A program made the translations under genes and the position numbers. Source: Sphingomonas sp. (lineage in GTDB: Bacteria; Pseudomonadota; Alphaproteobacteria; Sphingomonadales; Sphingomonadaceae). Taken from it: DNA of 64,000 nucleotides. Below are positions 34,402-41,956 of this stretch, piece by piece. Location of the stretch: positions 45,962 to 109,961 of the forward strand of contig NZ_JAIXHL010000017.1 of the NCBI RefSeq assembly GCF_030145815.1. The letters are read 5' to 3'. Position 1 is the stretch's first letter, and the number at the start of each line of letters is the position of its first letter. The notes under the pieces are model-generated. The model was not told the DNA's origin, ran no database searches, and saw only the letters and a list, made by a program, of their open reading frames with translations.

Positions 34402-35802
34402 TCAGCCCAGTGCCGCGATGTGCGCGTTCAGCGCCGCGCGATCTTCAGGCGTCGGCACCCAGGACGACGCCATCGGCCCGTCCGCATCGAACAGCGCCGC
34501 GACGATCCCCTCAGCTCCCGCCGTGCGCCACAGCGACGCGAGCGGTTCGGCGAGCGGATCACTGACATGCGGATTGTCGCCACGGACATGGACGATCCAC
34601 GCCGCCAGCGCCGGAAGGATCGCCGGCGACGCCTTGCCCTGTGCCTGCCGGTCGGCGAGCGTCGCCAGCCAGCGCTGCGGGATTTTCTGCGACCCGTCCA
34701 TCGCAATCTGCGCGAGACGGTGCGGCAAAGCAGGGTTGGCAAAGCGCGCGATCAGCGAATCGGCATAGGCGGCCAGATCCTGCTCGGGCGCGGGGGTAAA
34801 GCTGTTGGCGGCCTCTTCGCGCATCAGCCGACCGACCAGCGCGCCGATTTCGGGGTCGGCAATCGCCTGGTTGACCAGCTCCAGTCCCTTGGCGAGGCCC
34901 AGATAGGCCAGCGCCGAATGCGCGCCGTTGAGCATCCGAAGCTTCGCCGTTTCATAGGGCCGGACATCCGCGACGATCTGCGCGCCGGCGGCGTCCCAGG
35001 CGGGGCGCGGGCCGGCGAAGCTGTCCTCGATCACCCATTGCCGGAACGGCTCGGTGAACACTGCGGCTTCGTCGCGTAGCCCGATCCGTGCCTCCAGCGC
35101 ATCGAGGTCGGCGGGCTGGGTCGCGGGCACGATGCGGTCGACCATCGAATTGGGAAAGGTGCAGTGAACGGAGCACCATTCGGCCAATGCGGGGTCCCGC
35201 GCCCCCAGCACGCGCAGCAGCATCTCGCGCAGCCGCGTGCCGTTTTCGGCAAGATTGTCGCAGCTCAGGATCGTCAGGCCAGCCAGCCCCTCCGCCCGCC
35301 GTCGCTCCAGCCCCTGCGCAAGATATCCGTAGATCGTCTGCGGAGCCGCGCGCGCCGCATCCTCGCAGAGCGAAGCAGGGAGATCAGCGTCGGCGGCGAC
35401 GAGGTGATAGCCCTTTTCGGTCACGGTCAGCGTCACGACTTGCGTGCGTGGATCGGCCAGCGCCGCGACCACACAGTCGGGATGTTCGGGCGCGACGATC
35501 GCGTCGCCGACACAGCGGACGAGCCGGGTGACCGGAGCGCCTTCACCCTTGCTGGTCACCGTGAACAGATGGTCCTGTGGTGCAAGCTGGTCGCGCACCG
35601 TCGCGCTGCGCATCGACACGCCGATGATGCGCCAGACGTCGCCCGACGCGGCAATCGCATCCTCGGTCAGCACCGCCTGATGCGCGCGCGTGAAGGCGCC
35701 CATGCCGAGATGGACGATCTGGTGCGCCGCGCTGTCCCGGTCATACGCGACCCGGCGCACGGCATCGGGGAGCATCGCCGCCGTCGCCTGGGACAGTCTC
35801 AC
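34402..35802 (-). CDS. uxuB: Fructuronate reductase-like mannitol dehydrogenase family protein
   Basis: 466 residues of the long-chain mannitol dehydrogenase family. The N-terminal Rossmann domain shows VHLGMGAFTRAHQA and VVTLTVTEKGYHL; the C-terminal domain has FPNSMVDRIVPAT and the catalytic-region ETAKLRMLNGAHSALAYLG. UxuB reduces fructuronate to D-mannonate with NADH; the paralogous UxaB acts on tagaturonate. UxuB is preferred because ManD is divergent next door. The GTG start at 35802 overlaps the UxaC stop by 4 bp (GTGA), so it is translationally coupled. Confidence 0.88.
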   Translation of the reverse strand: MRLSQATAAMLPDAVRRVAYDRDSAAHQIVHLGMGAFTRAHQAVLTEDAIAASGDVWRIIGVSMRSATVRDQLAPQDHLFTVTSKGEGAPVTRLVRCVGDAIVAPEHPDCVVAALADPRTQVVTLTVTEKGYHLVAADADLPASLCEDAARAAPQTIYGYLAQGLERRRAEGLAGLTILSCDNLAENGTRLREMLLRVLGARDPALAEWCSVHCTFPNSMVDRIVPATQPADLDALEARIGLRDEAAVFTEPFRQWVIEDSFAGPRPAWDAAGAQIVADVRPYETAKLRMLNGAHSALAYLGLAKGLELVNQAIADPEIGALVGRLMREEAANSFTPAPEQDLAAYADSLIARFANPALPHRLAQIAMDGSQKIPQRWLATLADRQAQGKASPAILPALAAWIVHVRGDNPHVSDPLAEPLASLWRTAGAEGIVAALFDADGPMASSWVPTPEDRAALNAHIAALG

Positions 35803-37208
35803 AGCTTGTACGCCGCCTTGGCGAGATTGTAGGCCAGGTCCTGCGCCAGTTCGGCGGCCTCCCAATCCTCCATGCGATGTTCGGCGACCAGCCGCGCGAG
35901 GAACCCGCAATCGATGCGGCGCGCGACGTCGTGGCGCGCCGGGATCGACAGAAAGGCGCGGGTGTCGTCGTTGAATCCAACCGTGTTGTAGAAACCGGCC
36001 GTCTCGGTCACCTGCTCGCGGAAGCGGCGCATCCCTTCCGGGCTATCATGGAACCACCACGCCGGGCCAAGCTTGAGCGCCGGATAATGGCCGGCGAGCG
36101 GCGCGAGTTCACGGGCATAGCTCGTTTCGTCGAGCGTGAAGACGATCACCGACAAACGCGGGTCGTTGCCATATTTCGACAGCAGCGGACGCAGCCCGCG
36201 GACATATTCGGTCTGCACCGGGATGTCCGCGCCCTTGTCGCGCCCGAAGCGCGCGAACAGCGCCGGATTGTGATTGCGGAACGACCCAGGGTGGATCTGC
36301 ATCACCAGCCCGTCCTCGATGCTCATCCCCGCCATGACGGTCAGCATGTGCGCGCGGAACAGCTCGGCATCGGCGGCGCTGACCGAATCGCCGGTCACCC
36401 GGTCGAACAGCGCGCGCGCCTCCGCATCGCTCAGGTCGGCGGTCGCTGCGGTCGGGTGGCCATGATCGGTCGAGGTCGCGCCCATCGCCGCAAAATAGGC
36501 GCGGCGGTTGCGGTGCGCGGCGAGATAGCCGTCATAGCCGAAGCAATCCTTGCCGGTCAGGTCGGACAGGCGGCGCAGATTGTCGCGAAACCCCTCGAAC
36601 TCCGGGTCGATCACCGGATCGGGGCGATAGGCGGTGATGACGCGGCCCGACCAGCCGCTCGCGGCGATCTTGCGATGATGGTCGAGCGGGTCGAGCGGCG
36701 ATTCGGTGGTCGCGATCACCTCGATCCCGAACCGGTCGAACAATGCGCGGGGACGGAAACGGTCCTGCGCCAGCTGTTCGCCGATCGCGTCGAAATAGGT
36801 GTCGGCGGTTTCGGCATTTAGCCGCTGCGTCATCCCGAACACCTCGGCAAACACCCAGTCGAGCCACATGCGCGACGGCGTGCCGCGGAACAGATGATAG
36901 TGCGCGGCAAAGGTCCGCCATGCTTCGCGCGGCGTCACCTGCGGCTGCTCGCCGCGCGGCGTCACGCCCAGCTGCTCCATGGCGATGCCCTGACTGTAGA
37001 GCATGCGCAGCACATAATGGTCGGGGGTCAGCAGCAGTTCGGCGGCGTTGGTGAAGGGCTGATCGTCCGCAAACCACTGCGGGTCGGTATGACCGTGCGG
37101 GCTGATAATCGGCAAGTCCGCGACCTGCGCATAGAGCGTGCGGGCAATGTCCCGTGTGGTCGCATCCGCCGGAAACAGGCGATCGGGATGCAGCTTCAGC
37201 GGGGTCAT
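35799..37208 (-). CDS. uxaC: Uronate (glucuronate) isomerase
   Basis: 469 residues of the amidohydrolase-like uronate isomerase family. The N-terminal metal motif is [10 protein letters not shown] (His38, His40), followed by [11 protein letters not shown] and, later, PGSFRNHNP and a C-terminal [17 protein letters not shown]. The enzyme converts glucuronate to fructuronate and galacturonate to tagaturonate. The ATG at 37208 has GAGAGGGAC upstream; an ATG four codons earlier lacks one. It heads the leftward operon UxaC, UxuB, transporter, sulfatase and is divergent from ManD, with 110 bp of shared control DNA. Confidence 0.95.
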   Translation of the reverse strand: MTPLKLHPDRLFPADATTRDIARTLYAQVADLPIISPHGHTDPQWFADDQPFTNAAELLLTPDHYVLRMLYSQGIAMEQLGVTPRGEQPQVTPREAWRTFAAHYHLFRGTPSRMWLDWVFAEVFGMTQRLNAETADTYFDAIGEQLAQDRFRPRALFDRFGIEVIATTESPLDPLDHHRKIAASGWSGRVITAYRPDPVIDPEFEGFRDNLRRLSDLTGKDCFGYDGYLAAHRNRRAYFAAMGATSTDHGHPTAATADLSDAEARALFDRVTGDSVSAADAELFRAHMLTVMAGMSIEDGLVMQIHPGSFRNHNPALFARFGRDKGADIPVQTEYVRGLRPLLSKYGNDPRLSVIVFTLDETSYARELAPLAGHYPALKLGPAWWFHDSPEGMRRFREQVTETAGFYNTVGFNDDTRAFLSIPARHDVARRIDCGFLARLVAEHRMEDWEAAELAQDLAYNLAKAAYKL

Positions 37209-37222
37209 GTCCCTCTCCATCT

Positions 37223-37250
37223 TTGTTGAAATCGTCCCTTGCCATACAAT
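37223..37250 (+). promoter_or_regulatory. Candidate promoter for the mannonate dehydratase gene
   Basis: TTGTTG at 37223-37228 and TACAAT at 37245-37250, 16 bases apart, resemble -35 and -10 boxes reading rightward. The -10 overlaps the GntR-type site that starts at 37248. An inverse TACAAT (37271-37276) could serve the leftward operon, though its -35 is poor. Confidence 0.35.
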
Positions 37251-37261
37251 GTCTGACCAAT
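37248..37261. promoter_or_regulatory. GntR-type operator candidate in the uxaC/manD divergent region
   Basis: AATGTCTGACCAAT; the reverse strand reads ATTGGTCAGACATT. It matches ATTGGCCAGACCT before the GntR gene over ATTGGyCAGAC, and recalls the ATTGG-centre-CCAAT shape known for FadR-type uronate regulators such as ExuR/UxuR. Confidence 0.5.
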
Positions 37262-37318
37262 CTACTATTGATTGTAAGACGATGCCGAATGCGGCACCGG
37301 AGGGGAGTTAAGCCTGAA

Positions 37319-38527
37319 ATGAAGATTACCGCCGCACGGGTCATCGTGACCTGCCCGGGACGCAATTTCGTGACGCTGAAGATCGAAACCGATCAGGGCG
37401 TCTACGGCATCGGCGACGCCACGCTCAACGGGCGTGAACTGTCGGTCGTCTCCTACCTGCAGGATCATGTCGCGCCGTGCCTGATCGGGATGGACCCGCG
37501 CCGGATCGAAGACATCTGGCAGTATCTCTATCGCGGGGCCTATTGGCGGCGCGGGCCGGTGACGATGCGCGCGATCGCTGCGGTTGACGTGGCGCTGTGG
37601 GATATCAAGGCCAAGATGGCCGGGATGCCGCTCTACCAGCTGCTCGGCGGACGCAGCCGCGACGGCGTGATGGTCTATGGCCATGCCAACGGGTCGGATA
37701 TCGAGCAAACGGTCGACGCGGTCGGCCAGTATATCGACATGGGCTATAAGGCGATCCGCGCTCAGACCGGCGTGCCGGGGATCAAGGACGCGTACGGCGT
37801 CGGGCGCGGCACGATGTATTATGAGCCTGCCGATGCGGCGCTCCCCTCGGTCACCGGCTGGGATACGCGCAAGGCGCTGAACTACATCCCGAAGATGTTC
37901 GACAAGGTCCGCGCGACCTATGGCTTCGATCATCATCTGCTGCACGACGGGCATCACCGTTACACGCCGCAGGAAGCCGCCAATCTCGGCAAGATGCTCG
38001 AACCCTATCAACTCTTCTGGCTGGAGGATGTGACCCCGGCGGAAAATCAGGAAGCGTTCAAGCTGGTCCGTCAGCACACGGTGACCCCGCTGGCGGTAGG
38101 TGAGATTTTCAACACGATCTGGGACGCCAAGGACCTGATCCAGAACCAGCTGATCGACTATATCCGCACCACCATCGTCGGCGCTGGTGGCGTCACGCAT
38201 CTGCGCCGCATCGCCGACCTCGCGTCGCTGTATCAGGTGCGCACCGGCTGCCACGGGGCGACCGACCTGTCGCCGGTGACGATGGGCACCGCGCTGCACT
38301 TCGACACCTGGGTCCCGAATTTCGGCATCCAGGAATATATGCGCCACACCGAAGAGACCGATGCGGTCTTCCCGCACGATTACCGGTTCGAGGACGGCTA
38401 CCTGTTCTCCGGCGAAACCCCGGGTCACGGCGTCGACATCGACGAAGAGCTGGCGGCAAAATATCCCTACAAGCCCGCCTATCTCCCGGTCGCGCGGCTC
38501 GAAGATGGCAGCATGTGGAACTGGTGA
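37319..38527 (+). CDS. manD: D-mannonate dehydratase (enolase superfamily, ManD/RspA type)
   Basis: 402 residues. All key residues described for the Novosphingobium ManD are present at the same numbers: metal ligands Asp210, Glu236 and Glu262, and catalytic Arg147, Tyr159 and His212. Long stretches such as [12 protein letters not shown] and WDTRKALNY match that enzyme from memory. It dehydrates D-mannonate to 2-keto-3-deoxygluconate, the step after UxuB. The start is set by the family's MKITAARV opening; a GGAGGGGAG lies 10-18 bases upstream, farther than usual. Divergent from uxaC and followed 46 bp later by a GH3 gene. Confidence 0.97.
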   Translation: MKITAARVIVTCPGRNFVTLKIETDQGVYGIGDATLNGRELSVVSYLQDHVAPCLIGMDPRRIEDIWQYLYRGAYWRRGPVTMRAIAAVDVALWDIKAKMAGMPLYQLLGGRSRDGVMVYGHANGSDIEQTVDAVGQYIDMGYKAIRAQTGVPGIKDAYGVGRGTMYYEPADAALPSVTGWDTRKALNYIPKMFDKVRATYGFDHHLLHDGHHRYTPQEAANLGKMLEPYQLFWLEDVTPAENQEAFKLVRQHTVTPLAVGEIFNTIWDAKDLIQNQLIDYIRTTIVGAGGVTHLRRIADLASLYQVRTGCHGATDLSPVTMGTALHFDTWVPNFGIQEYMRHTEETDAVFPHDYRFEDGYLFSGETPGHGVDIDEELAAKYPYKPAYLPVARLEDGSMWNW

Positions 38528-38573
38528 CGCGCGCCGTTCCGCCCCCGACCTGCACGACGATAGGACGCTGACC

Positions 38574-40940
38574 ATGCCGATGACCCGCCCGGTTCGCCTT
38601 GCCGCTTCGATGCTGGCGATCAGCGTCGCGCTGAGCGGGTGTGCAGCGACGCGCGACGCCACGCAGGCACCGACACAGCCGGTGATCGCTGCGCGGGGCA
38701 AGCCGGTGCTCACGGTCTCCGGGCTGCGGTTCAAAGATCTCAACGCATCGGGCACGCTCGACGCTTACGAGGACTGGCGACTGCCCCCGGAGACGCGGGC
38801 ACGTGATCTCGTCAGCCGCATGACCCTGGCCGAAAAAGCCGGGATGATGCTGATCGCGACGCACAATCCCGATTGCGATGGATCGGTCACGGCGGACGGG
38901 CGCGCGCTGGTTGAGAAAGAGGAGATGAGCCGCTTCATCCTTCGCGCCACCGTCTCGACCCAGCCCGCCGATTGCTCGGTCAAGCTGACCGGATTCCGCC
39001 TGCGCGGCGGCTATCGCCAGACGCCCGACCAGATGGCGCGCTTCACCAATGCGGTACAGGAATTGCGCGAAGGGACGCGGCTCGGCATCCCGGCATTGTT
39101 CAAGGATAATGCCCGCAACCATGTCGAGGTCAGCCCGACCTTCGGCATCGGTCAGGGCGCAGGCGCTTTCACCGAATTCCCCAAGGAAGCGGGCCTCGCC
39201 GCCGCCGCGCTCGGCGCCGCTGCGCCACCGCGCGCCGATGCCGGAGCAACGGCCGCCGGACTGCGCGGCGACATGGGCGTCATCCGCGATTTCACGCGCG
39301 TGATGGGGCAGGAATGGCGCGCGATCGGGCTGCGCGGCATGTATGGCTATATGGCCGATCTCGGCACCGAACCGCGCTGGTCGCGCTTCCACGAAACGTT
39401 CAGCGAGGATGCCGATCTGGTCGGCGATATCGCCGCGTCGCTGGTCGAGGGGCTTCAGGGCGCCAAGCAGGCGAACGGCCTGGCGCTGTCACCCGCAACC
39501 CATGTCAGCATGACGCTGAAGCACTTTCCCGGCGGCGGCCCGCAACAACTCGGGCTCGATGCGCACTACAGCTTCGGCAAGGACCAGTTCTACACCGACC
39601 CCAGCGGCCGCTACGGCTTCGACTATCACCTCCGCCCGTTCGAGCGCGCGATCAAGGCCGGAGTCGGGTCGATCATGCCCTATTACGGCGCTCCGGTGGA
39701 CGCACGCCACGGCGGGCGGAATGTCGAAAGCATCGGCATGGCCTTTTCGCGCCAGATCGTCACCGGCATCCTGCGCGATGAGCTGGGGTTCAAGGGCTAT
39801 GTGAACTCGGACAGTGGTATCATCGAGGAACGCGGCTGGGGGCTCGAGGACAGCCGGATCAACCCCGCGACCGGGCACAACTACACCGTCGCCGACCGCA
39901 CCGCGCTGGCGATCCGGGCCGGGACCGATGTCCTGTCGGAGTTCCGCCGCAAGGATACGATCATCGACCTGGTTCGTGCCGGCGCACTGGACGAAGCGCG
40001 CGACCTCAACCCGGCGGTGCAACGGCTGCTGACCGAGCAATTCGCGCTCGGCCTGTTCGAAAATCCCTATGTCGATGCCGAAGCGGCGGCGGGCGCGATC
40101 GGCACCCCGGCAAACCGCGAACTGGGGCTGGAGATGCAGCGCCGCTCGCTGGTGCTGCTCCAGAATCAGGCGGTCGACGGCGCACCGGTCCTGCCACTCG
40201 CGGCAAAGAGCCGGATCTACACGATGGGCTTTGCGGGCGCGGATTTCGCCAAGCGCGGCTTCGTCGCGACCGACGGCAATTACGACGCGGCTAAGGGCCA
40301 GACGCGCCCGCGCGTGCCGGAGGGGACGCGGTTCGCGGTCATCAATGTCCGCGTCAACAACAACCCCGCGCGCCGCTATTCGAGCAAGGATGCGCAGACC
40401 GGCCGCCGCACGATCGACCCGTCGGTGTCGATCCTCGACCGCACCACCGGCAAGCGTCAGCAAAGCTGGAGCGAACAGGATCCCTGCGCCGCGTCCGACG
40501 CCGATCCGAAGCGCGCCTGTGTCGACGATAACCTGATCTTCGGCGGCAGCTTTCCGTGGGAGGCGGGGATGCTGTCCTTCTCCGCCATGGCACAATCGCA
40601 AAGCTGGTCACTCTATCCCTCGCTCGCGGACATCCAGGGGGTGATCCGCGAGATCGGCGACCCGCGCCGCGTGATCCTCAACATCTATTTCCGCCAGCCC
40701 TATGTGCTCGATGCCGAAAGCGGGTTGCGCGGCACTGGCGCGATCCTGGCGAGCTTCGGCGCAAGCGACGCAGCGCAGATCGACGTGCTGACCGGCGTCA
40801 GGGCGCCAGCAGGGCGGCTGCCCTTCGCGCTCCCCGCATCACTCGCGGCGATCGATCGCCAGCATTCGGACGCGCCGGGCTATGGCGAGACCGCACAGGG
40901 CACGCTCTATCCCTACGGTTTTGGTCTGACCTATCGCTAA
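38574..40940 (+). CDS. GH3-family glycoside hydrolase, lipoprotein
   Basis: 788 residues. The signal ends in a lipobox (AISVALSGC), predicting an acylated Cys. The GH3 N-terminal barrel has LVSRMTLAEKAGMML, LGIPALFKDNARN, the substrate-binding TLKHFPGGG, and the nucleophile Asp413 in GYVNSDSGII, where the common SDW reads SDS. The C-terminal domain (RSLVLLQNQ, then LPFALP and LYPYGFGLTY) is complete. The ATG at 38574 follows AGGA. It may release glucuronate, glucose or xylose from oligosaccharides for the adjacent uronate pathway. The linkage cut is not predictable; SDS and the inserted segment near residues 200-225 set it apart from standard beta-glucosidases. Confidence 0.9.
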   Translation: MPMTRPVRLAASMLAISVALSGCAATRDATQAPTQPVIAARGKPVLTVSGLRFKDLNASGTLDAYEDWRLPPETRARDLVSRMTLAEKAGMMLIATHNPDCDGSVTADGRALVEKEEMSRFILRATVSTQPADCSVKLTGFRLRGGYRQTPDQMARFTNAVQELREGTRLGIPALFKDNARNHVEVSPTFGIGQGAGAFTEFPKEAGLAAAALGAAAPPRADAGATAAGLRGDMGVIRDFTRVMGQEWRAIGLRGMYGYMADLGTEPRWSRFHETFSEDADLVGDIAASLVEGLQGAKQANGLALSPATHVSMTLKHFPGGGPQQLGLDAHYSFGKDQFYTDPSGRYGFDYHLRPFERAIKAGVGSIMPYYGAPVDARHGGRNVESIGMAFSRQIVTGILRDELGFKGYVNSDSGIIEERGWGLEDSRINPATGHNYTVADRTALAIRAGTDVLSEFRRKDTIIDLVRAGALDEARDLNPAVQRLLTEQFALGLFENPYVDAEAAAGAIGTPANRELGLEMQRRSLVLLQNQAVDGAPVLPLAAKSRIYTMGFAGADFAKRGFVATDGNYDAAKGQTRPRVPEGTRFAVINVRVNNNPARRYSSKDAQTGRRTIDPSVSILDRTTGKRQQSWSEQDPCAASDADPKRACVDDNLIFGGSFPWEAGMLSFSAMAQSQSWSLYPSLADIQGVIREIGDPRRVILNIYFRQPYVLDAESGLRGTGAILASFGASDAAQIDVLTGVRAPAGRLPFALPASLAAIDRQHSDAPGYGETAQGTLYPYGFGLTYR

Positions 40941-40949
40941 CCGAAAAGC

Positions 40950-41708
40950 TCAGCTGAGCGCCTGCGCGTAACGCGCGCGCTTCGATGCCGAGAGCTTGCG
41001 CGCTTCCTCGATTGCGCGCTCTTCGGTCGCGAACAACAGGCTGTCGAGCACCGCCGACAGATGCGCGCGCATCGCCGCGCGCGCGGTCACCGGATTGCGC
41101 GTGCGCAGCGCGTCGAGGATCACCTGATGCTCGTCCACCACCGGCTTGACGTTCGCCGATCGTGCCTTGGCGTAGAGCAGCGCGCTCTCCGGCGACTTGG
41201 CCCGGAGCGACCACAACGTATCGATCAGGTTGACCAGCGCCGAATTGCGCGTCGCCCTGGCAATCGTCAGGTGGAATTGCCGGTCCGCGTCCTCCGTCCC
41301 GGCGTTGCGGGCATTTTCGCGGGCGATCTCGTCAATCAGCTTGGCCAGCGTGTCGAGCTCCTCGTCCGTGATCTGCGCCGCCGCCAGCGCCGCAGCTTCC
41401 CCCTCGATCAGCAGCCGCGCCTCGGTCAGTTCAAACGCCGTGACGTTGAACTGGGCCTCATTCGTCGCGTTGGGCAGGCCACGCAGATACGCACCCGATC
41501 CCACGCGCACCTCGACAATCCCCTGCACTTCCAGCGCAATGATCGCCTCACGGATCGTCGGTCGGCTGACATTATACTCGATCGCCAGCTCACGCTCGGT
41601 CGGCAAGCGGTCGCCGGGTTGGTATTTGCCGCTGGCAAAAACCTCCAGCAATCGCCGGGCGATCGCCTGGTAGAGCCGGTCCCTGCCGCCTTCGCCTTCA
41701 TCTGCCAT
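40950..41708 (-). CDS. GntR-family regulator, FadR subfamily (ExuR/UxuR-like)
   Basis: 252 residues. The N-terminal winged helix (about 10-75) has PGDRLPTERELAIEYNVSRP, IREAIIALEVQGIVEVRVGS; the C-terminal FCD domain (about 95-235) shows EARLLIEGEAAALAA, DRQFHLTIARATRN and DEHQVILDALRTRN, with the Asp/His residues that bind metal and a carboxylate ligand. Members of this group sense uronates or related acids. Its convergent position at the end of the ManD-GH3 unit and the related motifs in the control regions point to a local repressor for the uronate genes and possibly the following TonB receptor operon. Confidence 0.9.
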   Translation of the reverse strand: MADEGEGGRDRLYQAIARRLLEVFASGKYQPGDRLPTERELAIEYNVSRPTIREAIIALEVQGIVEVRVGSGAYLRGLPNATNEAQFNVTAFELTEARLLIEGEAAALAAAQITDEELDTLAKLIDEIARENARNAGTEDADRQFHLTIARATRNSALVNLIDTLWSLRAKSPESALLYAKARSANVKPVVDEHQVILDALRTRNPVTARAAMRAHLSAVLDSLLFATEERAIEEARKLSASKRARYAQALS

Positions 41709-41768
41709 GATCGCTCTCGATTGCCCCTGTTCTGCGGCGGTCGCGTAACCGCTACCGCGATATGCCCC

Positions 41769-41782
41769 AATTGGCCAGACCT
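41769..41782. promoter_or_regulatory. GntR-type operator candidate upstream of the GntR gene, site 1
   Basis: AATTGGCCAGACCT shares ATTGGyCAGAC with the reverse strand of the site at 37248-37261. It is 61 bp upstream of the regulator start, consistent with autoregulation. Confidence 0.5.
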
Positions 41783-41785
41783 GTG

Positions 41786-41809
41786 TTGGCTAGCGCACCC
41801 TTGGCTAGC
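41786..41809. promoter_or_regulatory. Tandem TTGGCTAGC repeats upstream of the GntR gene
   Basis: TTGGCTAGC occurs at 41786-41794 and again at 41801-41809, a 15-base period. Each resembles the left half of the neighbouring ATTGG-type site. They may extend the operator. Confidence 0.45.
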
Positions 41810-41883
41810 ACCGCCGGGCAAGAGGCCGACGGGGCCTAATCGAACGTGCCACATACAATCCCCCTTTTCACTCTCGCGAAGAT

Positions 41884-41897
41884 ATGGCATGACCAAT
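41884..41897. promoter_or_regulatory. GntR-type operator candidate upstream of the TonB receptor gene
   Basis: ATGGCATGACCAAT (reverse ATTGGTCATGCCAT) has TGG/CCA arms around a 5-base centre. It shares the TGACCAAT half with the site at 37248-37261. It lies 60 bp before the receptor start. Confidence 0.5.
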
Positions 41898-41956
41898 TTT
41901 GCCGCAGCGTCCTGACCATATGGAAGAGAGGGCGCGCATCGAGGGAGGAAGATGTC

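Noticed and set aside
37245..37276. TACAAT/ATTGTA inverted repeat (20-base spacer) as a single operator
   Set aside because: The arms are better read as -10 boxes of divergent promoters; the spacer is too long and asymmetric for a typical operator.
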